A DNA stretch of 64,000 nucleotides from DGNJ01 sp002388905 (GTDB lineage Bacteria > Pseudomonadota > Gammaproteobacteria > Pseudomonadales > Porticoccaceae), in the NCBI GenBank assembly GCA_036843405.1, contig DAITSJ010000013.1, positions 1 to 64,000 of the forward strand, in the 5' to 3' direction. The translations under genes and the position numbers were made by a program. This document shows, piece after piece, positions 1 to 8,600 of the stretch. Under the pieces are notes generated by a model. The model did not search any database. It saw nothing but the letters and a program-made list of their open reading frames with translations, and was not told where the DNA came from. Numbering within the stretch: position 1 is the first letter of the stretch; each line of letters opens with the position of its first letter.

Positions 1-16
1 CTACCTCCTGCGTTTC

Positions 17-484
17 TCAAAGGATCGGATGTCCACGAAACCGGGTCAACTCCAGGGTACGCGTGGTATTGAGTTCATTGCGCAGATTCTGGAACGACTT
101 GAACTGGGCCAGAGCGACATTGATAACCGGCTTGACCTGTTGGGGGTTGATACTGCCTACCAGGTACGTGCTGATACCGGCCGTGACCGCCTGCTCGATA
201 TATTCAGGGTCTTCTTCCTCGGTGAACATGACCACCGGAGTGGGATTATGGCTATTGATGATGGAAAGGCTTTCGAGCACGTCCCTGTCGGGCGAGTCCA
301 GATCGATTAGCACCACGTCCGGTCGGTGCTGCTCGATCTGGAATAGCAGGCCGGTCGCCGATGGAATCGTCGATAAAACTTCAAACCCGCTTGCCCTGAG
401 GCTTTCCTCCACCATGGCGGCACGCTCCGGGTGGTCGTCCACCAGCATAACCTTCACGATGTTGGCGTCATTTTTTGGTTTCAA
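17..484 (-). CDS. NasT/AmiR-like response regulator, ANTAR domain not recognisable
   Basis: A receiver-domain protein of 155 aa resembling NasT, the nitrate/nitrite antitermination regulator. The receiver fold is clear: acidic pair D16-D17 (LVDD), acceptor-like D61 in VVLIDLDSPDRD, and a VMFTEEEDP stretch typical of NasT. NasT proteins are usually about 190 aa and end in an RNA-binding ANTAR domain. Here the frame stops just after the linker helix (FQNLRNELNTTRT), and the last 15 residues do not look like ANTAR. A frameshift, a true truncation or a sequence error would each explain this, and the window edge hides what follows. The TTG start was chosen because AGGAGG lies 11 nt upstream; an ATG at codon 13 is the alternative. 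The porin gene upstream on the same strand may belong to the same regulon. Confidence 0.7.
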   Translation of the reverse strand: MKPKNDANIVKVMLVDDHPERAAMVEESLRASGFEVLSTIPSATGLLFQIEQHRPDVVLIDLDSPDRDVLESLSIINSHNPTPVVMFTEEEDPEYIEQAVTAGISTYLVGSINPQQVKPVINVALAQFKSFQNLRNELNTTRTLELTRFRGHPIL

Positions 485-539
485 TGTTTCAGTGTCCTCC
501 TGTACTGCCTTTGCCTGGGAAAAGCATCATCTCCCGCTA

Positions 540-586
540 AAGCAACCACCGGTGGCGGGTTTCCGTTCCGCCACCGGTGGTTGCTT
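540..586. terminator. Perfect 19-bp inverted repeat between porin and NasT-like gene
   Basis: Two 19-nt arms (540-558 and 568-586) are exactly complementary around a 9-nt loop, giving a very stable hairpin. It lies after the porin stop and before the NasT-like start, both on the minus strand. Only three Ts follow the stem in the minus direction, so it is a weak intrinsic terminator by that criterion. It could instead be an mRNA-stabilising or antitermination hairpin. Confidence 0.6.
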
Positions 587-700
587 ATTTTCTCCTTCGA
601 TTAGGCCCGTTTAACGATCACATCGGACCCGGGCTGGATGCTTTTGGCTATTGGCTACCTTAAGCCTGTAGCAATATTCGCATAGCAATATTTGCGCCAT

Positions 701-1909
701 CTAAAAGGCCAACATAAGCGTAACCCAGAGCTTCCTGGTATCAACCGCATACTCATCGGCCCTGTAGTCCGCGTACTTGATCTGGCCCTTGATGTGTGCA
801 TTGAAGGGATAGGTGGCCACCAGGTCTATTTCGGTGCCGTATTCCATATCGCCTTCGTCGGCACTGAAGTCGTGATAAACCGCCGCCAGGGAAACCTTGC
901 CGATACTGCCAGCCAGGCCGCCGTAAACGTCCTCGATACCACCTGCGGGGGTCGCCAGGAACAGGTCCGCCCAGCCCTGGAACTTGTGCAGGGTTGCCAG
1001 CGGTGTCTTGAAGGCGGTCACCCCGTCGTCGCTGCCCAGCAGTTCGTAACCCAGGGTGACTGTCATCGGTTTAATTTTTGCCCGGGCTTCCAGGGCAACA
1101 TAGTCCGCATCATAGGCGGTGGGATTATCGCCGTAATCGGACTGGCTGGCGTAGGTGGCATCAAAGCCGAGCATTTTGTAACTGCCACTGTAGCGGGCGC
1201 CCACGGTCATACTGGAGAGGGCCGCCGCATCGTTAAAATCGAGGGCATAGGCGAAACCACTGAATGTACCCAGGGACGTTTTCGCCGAGCCCAGGAGAAT
1301 GTGGGAGTCGCTGTCGAAATAGGTGTCCTGAACGCTCTTGTCGGAGCCGTCGAAGATCCTGTTAACACCCCACAGATAGCCGTAGTCGAGGGTATAGGTC
1401 TCGCCGGTGTAGGAGAAGGTGCCGGAATCGTAGGTCTGCTCGTTCTGGCGCCAGCCAACCCCGCCCACGAACCGTTGACCGGCATGCAGGATTCGCTGGC
1501 GTCCACCCCTGATCCCGGCGTTTTCGGCAAACTGGTACTGCCCGTAGGCCTGGTTGATTTCCGTGCCCACCGGGTCGGCGACAACAGAGTGGTTACCGCG
1601 ATACTTATCCTGGACAAGCGAGTCGTAATCATCCGGGCCAACGGTCGAGACATTATCCGCTTCCAGGAGGGCACTGAAGCCATGGACAGCGCCGCTCTTC
1701 AACGTCAGGCGGGTGCGCAAGGTGGAGGCATGGGCGTCGTCCAGTGCATTGTCCTGCTCCACGGTCTCATAGCGATACCGGAAGGAGAGGTCAGCGGTGC
1801 CGCCCTGGATGAGGTTGTCGATTGTGTCATTAACCGGGTCGGCCTCGACAGCAACTATGGGGAGCAGGCAAAGAACGCCAACGGCGGCGAAACCTGTGGA
1901 CTTGATCAT
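701..1909 (-). CDS. Outer-membrane porin (alginate-export/OprD-like beta-barrel)
   Basis: A 402-aa exported protein predicted to form an outer-membrane beta-barrel. It starts with a signal peptide (roughly residues 1-23, ending near VEA-DP), continues with alternating polar and hydrophobic strands rich in Tyr, Gly and Asp, and ends in a C-terminal Phe (LMLAF), the usual outer-membrane assembly signal. Residues 35-60 (DLSFRYRYE) resemble the start of alginate-export-type barrels, but the substrate cannot be read from the sequence. AAGGAG lies 7 nt before the ATG. The mRNA leader has a sigma54-like promoter and an intrinsic terminator. Together with the NasT-like gene downstream, this suggests nitrogen-source control, perhaps uptake of a nitrogen compound. 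Role inferred from context. Confidence 0.75.
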   Translation of the reverse strand: MIKSTGFAAVGVLCLLPIVAVEADPVNDTIDNLIQGGTADLSFRYRYETVEQDNALDDAHASTLRTRLTLKSGAVHGFSALLEADNVSTVGPDDYDSLVQDKYRGNHSVVADPVGTEINQAYGQYQFAENAGIRGGRQRILHAGQRFVGGVGWRQNEQTYDSGTFSYTGETYTLDYGYLWGVNRIFDGSDKSVQDTYFDSDSHILLGSAKTSLGTFSGFAYALDFNDAAALSSMTVGARYSGSYKMLGFDATYASQSDYGDNPTAYDADYVALEARAKIKPMTVTLGYELLGSDDGVTAFKTPLATLHKFQGWADLFLATPAGGIEDVYGGLAGSIGKVSLAAVYHDFSADEGDMEYGTEIDLVATYPFNAHIKGQIKYADYRADEYAVDTRKLWVTLMLAF

Positions 1910-1944
1910 GTGATGTCTCCTTGCGCATAGGTAGTGAGCAAAAC

Positions 1945-1977
1945 AAAAAAAAGCCCGCCCCCGAATCGGGAGCAGGC
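1945..1977 (-). terminator. Intrinsic terminator inside the porin 5' leader
   Basis: Read on the minus strand, an 11-bp stem (arms 1977-1967 and 1963-1953, two G-U pairs, ATT loop) is followed by eight consecutive Ts (1952-1945). This is a textbook Rho-independent terminator. No minus-strand gene lies upstream of it before the plus-strand regB, and the porin ATG is only 36 nt downstream. It therefore most likely acts as a leader attenuator for the porin rather than as the end of another operon. Confidence 0.7.
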
Positions 1978-2077
1978 CTCATTGCCAGGTATCATGTTGT
2001 GGTTTTTAAACCGGGAAAGCCGACTGTCATCGCCGGTGTCCGTACCGGGCCCGATCGCGACTTCTCGACATGTTCAA

Positions 2078-2093
2078 TACAAGTGTCGTGCCA
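2078..2093 (-). promoter_or_regulatory. Sigma54-like (-24/-12) promoter upstream of the porin
   Basis: On the minus strand the sequence reads TGGCACGACACTTGTA. This matches the RpoN consensus TGGCACG-N4-TTGCW except that the -12 GC is GT. The GG and GT dinucleotides are separated by exactly 10 nt, as required. Transcription would begin near 2066, giving a leader of about 157 nt that contains the terminator at 1945-1977. The imperfect -12 element lowers confidence. Confidence 0.5.
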
Positions 2094-2310
2094 AGTCTTC
2101 ATTTTCATTTAAAATACAATGCACTAGTGTAAAAGCGGCCGCTACTTAATCGTTTCGGAGACTTTTTTGTGCACCGTAACCACCTCCGTTTTAGCGACGC
2201 TGCACAATGGCCGTGCAGGATGGCTGTCCCTTCCGGGGCACCAGATGACTGCCGGTGAAAACCGCCGGCGCTACAATGGCGTCCGTCTACAGGTCTATTG
2301 GTGCGAATGA

Positions 2311-3561
2311 ATGATGCCCAGCGAACTCGAAACGGCAGCACGGAAAAACCTCCGCACCCTGTGCATCATCCGCCTGATCGCCGTCACCGGCCAGGCAATG
2401 GCCATCGCCTGGCTGATAGCCACGTATCCGAATGCCGTGTTTTCCCCGGAAGCGCTTATCTGGTTCCCGCTGTTCACCCTGGTCATAGCGGTAAGCTGGT
2501 GGCGCAGCTACCGGCCGTCCCCCATCGCCGAATGGGAATTTTTCTTCCAGGTCCTCCTGGATGTGGGCTTTTTCACCGCGCTCCTCTACGAAACCGGCGG
2601 GGCCACGAACCCTTTCGTTTCCTATTACCTGGTACCCGTGACGATCGCCGCCATCACCCTGCCCCGCATCCTGGCCTGGCTGGTGAGCCTGCTGTGTCTT
2701 GCCGCCTATACCGGCCTTCTGTTCTGGCACCAGCCCATCCCGCTGCTGGCACCCGAAGGGCATGGCGCCGATCCGGTGAATCTCCACACCCTGGGGATGT
2801 GGATCAATTTTGCCGTGAGCGCCCTGCTTATCGGCTATTTCGTCACGCGCATGGCCGACGCCATCCGGACTCAGGCCGACACCCTGAACCGGCAGCGGGA
2901 AAAGCGGCTGGAAGACGACCAGTTGATTGCCGTCGCCACCCTCGCCGCCTCCGCCACCCATGAACTGGGTACGCCACTCAACACCATCAAACTCCTCGCC
3001 GACGACCTGAGCGGCGTGGTGCCGGCCGCGAGTCGCAAGGACCTCGACGTGCTGATATCCCAGGTGGATCGATGCCATCAAACGCTTCAGGAACTATCCG
3101 ACACGGCGCGCTCCTTTTCCGAACAGACTGCTCGGGCAGTGCCCGTCAAGAACTATTTCGCCACCCTCCTGGACCGCTGGCAGCTAATGCGTCCGGATGT
3201 CGACGTGCGCTGTCGAATTGAAGAAGGGCCGGACAACCAGGTTCGGTTCCCCCCGTCGCTGGCGGCTTCCATCCACAACCTGCTCAACAATGCCGCCGAT
3301 GCCAGCCCCGACCGGGTCGACATTTCGGTAAACTGGGATGAGAGTAAAGCGTCCCTGGTAATCCGGGATTACGGCGAGGGCTTCGAGCACGGCCTCGATG
3401 GCCGGCGCGGTATCCGGCCGAGTACCAAGCCGCGCGGCATGGGGTTGGGAATGCTCCTGTCCCGGCACATACTGGCGCGCCACGGCGGTCTTATCGACAG
3501 CGAACCGGCCGCGGGCGGTGGAACCCGCATTACCATTAACCTTCCCCTGGCAACCGCATGA
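2311..3561 (+). CDS. regB: Redox-sensing histidine kinase RegB/PrrB
   Basis: A 416-aa membrane sensor kinase of the RegB/PrrB/RoxS family, which adjusts respiration, carbon and nitrogen metabolism to redox state. About six transmembrane segments (residues 15-180) include GGATNPF at 96-102, the ubiquinone-sensing signature of the family. The H-box is ATHELGTPLNTI with phospho-accepting H217. C255 in QVDRCHQ sits where the family carries its redox-active cysteine. The ATPase domain shows the N-box (HNLLNNAADASP) and a G-box (DYGEGF). The gene overlaps regA by ATGA, so the two are translationally coupled. Targets are not visible in this window. A non-RegB kinase is unlikely given the GGxxNPF motif. 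Confidence 0.93.
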   Translation: MMPSELETAARKNLRTLCIIRLIAVTGQAMAIAWLIATYPNAVFSPEALIWFPLFTLVIAVSWWRSYRPSPIAEWEFFFQVLLDVGFFTALLYETGGATNPFVSYYLVPVTIAAITLPRILAWLVSLLCLAAYTGLLFWHQPIPLLAPEGHGADPVNLHTLGMWINFAVSALLIGYFVTRMADAIRTQADTLNRQREKRLEDDQLIAVATLAASATHELGTPLNTIKLLADDLSGVVPAASRKDLDVLISQVDRCHQTLQELSDTARSFSEQTARAVPVKNYFATLLDRWQLMRPDVDVRCRIEEGPDNQVRFPPSLAASIHNLLNNAADASPDRVDISVNWDESKASLVIRDYGEGFEHGLDGRRGIRPSTKPRGMGLGMLLSRHILARHGGLIDSEPAAGGGTRITINLPLATA

Positions 3562-4100
3562 CCCCGAGGAAAAACCACCAGTACCTCATTGTCGACGACG
3601 ACCGGGTATTCGCCGATGTCCTGGCCCGGAGCCTGATGCGACGGGGTCTTCAGGCACGAGTCGCCCACTCCCCCGACGAGGCCCTGTCAGCCTGTCGCCG
3701 TCTGTCGCCAGAGCGCGTCATCCTGGACCTCAAGCTTGGCGAAACCTCGGGATTGGCACTTATCGGCAGGATCCGGGAGGCGGCACCCGGCGTTCAGATC
3801 CTGGTGCTTACCGGATATTCGAGCATTCCCACGACCGTGCAGGCCATCAAGCTTGGCGCCCTCAACTACCTGTGTAAGCCGGCATCAGTGGAAGATATTA
3901 TCGGCGGTTTCGACGCCGTAACGGGCCGGATTTCGACGCCCATCTCCGACACCCCTCACTCGGTGGAGCGGTTGCAATGGGAACATATCCAGAAAGTGCT
4001 GGCGGAGAACGACGGCAACATTTCCGCCACCGCTCGCGCCCTGGGGATGCATCGCCGCACCCTGCAGCGAAAATTACAGAAACGCCCGGTCAGAAATTAA
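3558..4100 (+). CDS. regA: Redox response regulator RegA/PrrA/ActR
   Basis: Cognate regulator of the preceding kinase, 180 aa, the usual RegA length. The receiver domain has the acidic cluster D13-D15, phospho-acceptor D57 (VILDLKLG), the T85 position in VLTGY and K107 (CKPAS). A short linker containing prolines (near 128-133) leads to a Fis-type helix-turn-helix at about 149-174 (GNISATARALGMHRRTLQRK), which binds DNA. It lacks the AAA+ domain of NtrC-type regulators and so should act with sigma70-type RNA polymerase. It starts within the stop codon of regB. Confidence 0.93.
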   Translation: MTPRKNHQYLIVDDDRVFADVLARSLMRRGLQARVAHSPDEALSACRRLSPERVILDLKLGETSGLALIGRIREAAPGVQILVLTGYSSIPTTVQAIKLGALNYLCKPASVEDIIGGFDAVTGRISTPISDTPHSVERLQWEHIQKVLAENDGNISATARALGMHRRTLQRKLQKRPVRN

Positions 4101-4143
4101 TCCACCCGGAGCCGGCTAAAACCCGCGGTCGGCAACAAGCCGG

Positions 4144-5079
4144 TCAGGCAGCGCCTTCTTCCGTTTTTTCCCGCCCCTGCTCCGCCAGCAGCAGGCGACG
4201 ATCCACCACGACCGCCGTCTGGCGGGGCACGATGGCGTGTCCCCTGGCCTCAAGGTGCGCCCTGGTCAGGGCACCGCCGAAAAGCAGGATCAGCGACGAA
4301 TAGTAGACCCAGAGCAATATCAGCACCACCGAGCCGGCGGCGCCGTAGGCCGAGGCGGTGGCGGTGTAGGCCAGGTAGGCGGCGATGCCGTAGCGCCCGA
4401 GCGAAAACAGCAAGGCGGTTGCCATGGCGGCAGGGATGACATCGCGCCAGGACAGCACCACATCGGGGAGAACCTTGAAAATGGTGGCGAAGAGAAGCCC
4501 GATCATCGCCAGGGACAGGAGGAATTCGCCGCCACTGAGCAGGAATTCCACGGCCGGCAGAAAGTTTGCTGTGAAATTAAGCACGGCCTGGAGGGCGACG
4601 CCAAGCAGCAGGGAGACCAGCAAAACAAAGCCGATGGCGACGACCACCATCAGGGAGAAGAAACGGTTCTTCACGAAAATCAGCAGGCTGCTGCGGCTGG
4701 GCTTGGCGGTAACGCCCCAGAGGACATTGAGGGAGTGCTGCATCTGGGCAAATACGGTAGTGGCGCCGATCATCAGGGCCCCGAAACCGATGACCGAGGG
4801 CAGTATGCCCGATTCCTCGATACGGGACTGGGAGACGGCCTTTTCCACCACCTCCGCCGCTTCCCTGCCCATGACATCCTGGAACTGTGACACGATCTGG
4901 CCCTGAGCCGCCTGCTCACCGAGAACAATACCTATCACCGTCACTGCGATAATCACGGTCGGCGCCAGGGAAAAGAGCGTATAGAAAGCCAGTGAACCGG
5001 CGTAACTGAAAGCGTTGACTTCCAGCCAGAGTTTTACGGCGTTGCGGACAATCCGCCACCAGTAGCGAAAATCGGGCAC
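4144..5079 (-). CDS. YihY/BrkB family inner-membrane protein
   Basis: A 311-aa polytopic membrane protein of the YihY (formerly BrkB, 'ribonuclease BN') family. It has about six transmembrane helices and the conserved early motif AFSYAGSLAFYTLFSLAP (residues 23-40) and later GSVVLILLWVYYSSLILLFG. Despite older annotation, the family is not RNase BN; its function is unclear, with transport or envelope roles suggested. The start is GTG, preceded by GAGG at 7 nt. It converges on regA with a short gap. Confidence 0.88.
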   Translation of the reverse strand: MPDFRYWWRIVRNAVKLWLEVNAFSYAGSLAFYTLFSLAPTVIIAVTVIGIVLGEQAAQGQIVSQFQDVMGREAAEVVEKAVSQSRIEESGILPSVIGFGALMIGATTVFAQMQHSLNVLWGVTAKPSRSSLLIFVKNRFFSLMVVVAIGFVLLVSLLLGVALQAVLNFTANFLPAVEFLLSGGEFLLSLAMIGLLFATIFKVLPDVVLSWRDVIPAAMATALLFSLGRYGIAAYLAYTATASAYGAAGSVVLILLWVYYSSLILLFGGALTRAHLEARGHAIVPRQTAVVVDRRLLLAEQGREKTEEGAA

Positions 5080-5106
5080 GCTGGTACCTCGGTTGCTGTT
5101 CTTTTA

Positions 5107-5136
5107 TTAACCCGACGACAATTCATGTCGGATTAA
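5107..5136. promoter_or_regulatory. Imperfect inverted repeat upstream of the yihY-like gene
   Basis: TTAACCCGAC (5107-5116) and GTCGGATTAA (5127-5136) form a 10-bp inverted repeat with one mismatch and a 10-nt spacer. It sits 28 nt upstream of the YihY start and downstream of the CPXCG gene. It could be an operator or a short hairpin; there is no T-run for a terminator. Confidence 0.35.
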
Positions 5137-5162
5137 CAGTAAGTGTAACCAATACCCCCGTA

Positions 5163-5351
5163 TTATTCATTTTCCGGCACAACGTTCACTGTCGAAAGCC
5201 CCGATTCGCCGAAGACGACGGTAACCAGCATCGGCCGGCAGCAGACGTGACAATCCTCCACGTAGGTCTGCTCGGCCACGGAATCGTCCAGCAGGAGCGT
5301 CATAGGCTCCCCACAGAAGGGGCAATCCACGGGCTGTTCATGCAGATCCAT
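5163..5351 (-). CDS. CPXCG-motif cysteine-rich protein
   Basis: A 62-aa cytosolic peptide with two Cys-rich knuckles, CPFCGEP near residue 10 and CHVCCRP near residue 34, likely to bind one zinc. This matches the small CPXCG family common in gammaproteobacteria, whose function is unknown. The ATG is preceded by AGGAAA. It is followed on the same strand, after about 80 nt, by the yihY-like gene. Confidence 0.85.
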   Translation of the reverse strand: MDLHEQPVDCPFCGEPMTLLLDDSVAEQTYVEDCHVCCRPMLVTVVFGESGLSTVNVVPENE

Positions 5352-5626
5352 AAGCGTTTCCTGCAGGTTTCACGGTTCTTAAGGGACGGCTTGCCCAGGC
5401 CATTGCTACTAAAAGCCTCATGGTGGTGGAATTTTTTTCACTGTCGGCGAGTCCGACCTCGGCGACAAGCTCATAGGGATGTATTCACGGCGTGTGCCGA
5501 AAATTCCACCGGCATGAGGCCCATCGGACTGATCATGCTGTTCGGTTGTTGTTCTTGCCAGGCCGGCGCCCCACGCCACTATTATCCCGGCAATAGTTAA
5601 TACCGTATTAACAACAGGACCTGTGG

Positions 5627-8600
5627 CTACCCCAGGAATACCCGGGCATTGCGGAACAGGCGCATCCAGCCACTGTATTCCCCCCAGGCGTCCGGGCTCT
5701 CGTCATCCGGGTGCCAGGAGTTGGTCACCGTCCGGAAAACCCGTTCCGGGTGAGGCATCATGATAGTCGCCCGGCCATCCTCGCTGGTGATACCGGTAAT
5801 ACCCTGGGGCGAGCCGTTGGGATTGGCGGGATACTGATCGGTCACCGACAGCTTGTTGTCAATAAAGCGCAATGCCGTCGTCCCGCTTTTCTCCAAAGCC
5901 TTAAGCGCCCGGGCATCGGCTACCTCGACACGGCCCTCGCCATGGGCCACGGCAATGGGCAAATGGGAGCCGGCCATGCCCGCGAGCAGGACCGAGGGGG
6001 TTTCCTCGACCCTGACCAGAGAGGTACGGGCCTCGAACTGCTCCGAAAGGTTGCGGACAAACCGGGGCCAATGGCCGGCACCGGGGATCAGGCTCTTGAG
6101 GGTGGAAAGCATCTGGCAACCGTTACAGACACCCAGGGAGAAGGTATCACCGCGATGAAAAAACGCCTCGAACTCATCACGTGCGCGGCTATTGAAGAGA
6201 ATGGTCTTGGCCCACCCCTCCCCGGCACCGAGAACGTCGCCGTAGGAAAACCCGCCGCAGGCCACCAGCCCCTGGAAACTCTTCAGTGAGACATCCCCTG
6301 AGAGGATGTCGCTCATGTGGACGTCGACGCTTTCTAGGCCCGCCAGATGGAAAGCGGCTGCCATTTCCACCTGGCTGTTGACGCCCTGTTCCCGGAGAAT
6401 CGCCACCCGCGGACGGCTACCGATGACCGCGACACCTTCCTCGTCTTCCAGGTGCAACTCGGCGCTGCGGCCCGGGTCCTCCACAGGCCGCTTTGACCCG
6501 CTCTTGACGGTGTAGGGCGCGCTGACATCCTCTTTGGGGTCGAAGGTGAATTTCGCGCTCAGTCCGGGATCGTCGGCGCGGATGGTCTCGAACTCCTGGT
6601 CGGCACAATCGGGGTTATCCCGCAACGCCTGGAGCCGATAGCTGGTTTCGCTCCACAACTGCTGGAGGCGGGTCCGGCTTTCCTTGTAGAAGGTTTTCCC
6701 GCCCAGGGCAAAAGTCAGGCGATTGTCGCCGGCAGGGGCGCCGATGACGGTAACCATGTCGGCCATACCCGCCAGGTGGAAACGGCGCAGGACCGCCTGC
6801 CTGTCCCGGCGGGGAATCTGGATCACGGCGCCCAGTTCTTCGCTGAACAGCGCCGCCAGGGCGTCGTCACCGAGCCCGTCCAGTTCCACCTTGATGCCGG
6901 TCCGCCCGGCAAAGGCCATCTCCGCCAGCGTGGCCAGGAGGCCCCCGTCGCTGCGGTCATGGTAGGCAAGGAGTTCGCCCTTGCGCCTGGACTCCTGAAT
7001 CACCGCAAAGAAATGCTGTACCAGTGCGGGCATGTCCAGGTCGGGAGGTGTGCTCCCCAGTTCCCCGTAGACCTGGGCCAGGATGGACCCGCCCAGACGG
7101 TTGCGCGCGACCCCGAGGTCGATCAACAACAGATCGGTGTCGCCCCGGTCGGTGCGCAGCTGCGGTGTCAGGGTATTGCGTGCGTCCGTGACGGGGGCGA
7201 AAGCACTGACGATCAGGGACAGGGGCGCGGTGACGGCCCGGTCGTCGTCACCGTCGCGCCAGGCCGTGCGCATGGACATGGAGTCCTTGCCCACCGGGAT
7301 GGTGATCCCCAGGCGCGGACAGAGGTCCATGGCCACCGCCTCGACGGTCCGGAACAGCTTCTCGTCCTCGCCCTGATGACCGGCGGCACACATCCAGTTG
7401 GCGGAGAGCTTGACGTCGCCCAGGGTTTCGATGGCGGCCGCGGCGATGTTGGTGATGGCCTCGCCGATGGCCATGCGCCCCGCGGCGGGGCCGTCAAGCA
7501 GGGCCAGGGGCGTGCGCTCACCCATGGCCATGGCCTCGCCGGCATAGCTGTCGTGGGCAATGGTGGTCACCGCACAATCGGCCACGGGAACCTGCCAGGG
7601 GCCGACCATCTGGTCCCGGGCCACCAGCCCGGTAATACTGCGGTCGCCGATGGTAATGAGGAAATGCTTGCCGGCCACGGCCGGATGCTGCAACACCCTC
7701 TCCACGGCTTCGTGTACGTCGATGTTACTTGTGCCGAACGGCCGCACCCTTGGGTAATGCTTGCGGGCGTCCCGGTGCATTTTGGGTGGTTTGCCGAACA
7801 GGACCGACATGGGCAGGTCCACGGGCCGGACGTCGAGCACCGTATCGTTCACCACCAGGCTGTGCTCTTCGGTGGAATTGCCCACCACGGCATAGGGACA
7901 GCGTTCGCGCTGACAAATGGCCTCAAACGTCTCCAGGTCGCCGGGGCGCACCGCCATGACATAGCGTTCCTGGGCTTCGTTGCACCAGATTTCCCGGGGC
8001 GACATGCCCGGCTCGTCGCTGGGCACCTTGCGCAGGTCGAATTCGCCTCCGCAGCCACCGTCCTTGACCAGTTCGGGAAAGGCATTGGAAAGGCCGCCGG
8101 CGCCAACGTCGTGAATAAAAGCGATGGGATTGGTCTCGCCGCGCTGCCAGCACTGGTCGATCACTTCCTGGCAGCGGCGCTGGATTTCGGGGTTCTGGCG
8201 CTGCACGGAGGCGAAATCCAGGTCCTCCCTGCTGCTGCCCGAAGCCATGGACGAAGCGGCACCGCCACCGAGGCCGATGAGCATGGCGGGGCCGCCCAGT
8301 ACGATGAGGCTGCATCCGGGCTCGAAGGTGTCCTTGTCGATATGATCCTCGCGAATATTGCCGTAGCCGCCCGCGATCATGATCGGTTTGTGATAGCCGC
8401 GCCGTTCACCGTCGAAATCCATCTCGAAGCTGCGGAAGTAACCACACAGGTTGGGCCGGCCGAATTCGTTATTGAAGGCGGCGGCCCCGATGGGCCCATC
8501 CAGCATAATATCCAGCGCGGAGGCAATCCGGTCGGGCTTGCCGTAATCGCTTTCCCAGGGCTGTCCATAGCCCGGAATCCGGAGGTTGGACACGGAAAAG

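Noticed and set aside
692..1930. 412-codon plus-strand frame opposite the porin
   Set aside because: The minus strand has signal peptide, barrel pattern and C-terminal Phe; this is its shadow.
1980..2066. Tandem ANTAR-type hairpins (six-nt loops with A1 and G4) in the porin leader
   Set aside because: I looked for them to support NasT control. One possible stem (CCGGC/GTCGG) has a 7-nt loop and does not fit.
2128..2135. GCGGCCGC as cloning-vector trace
   Set aside because: An isolated NotI site is expected by chance at this GC content; no vector sequence around it.
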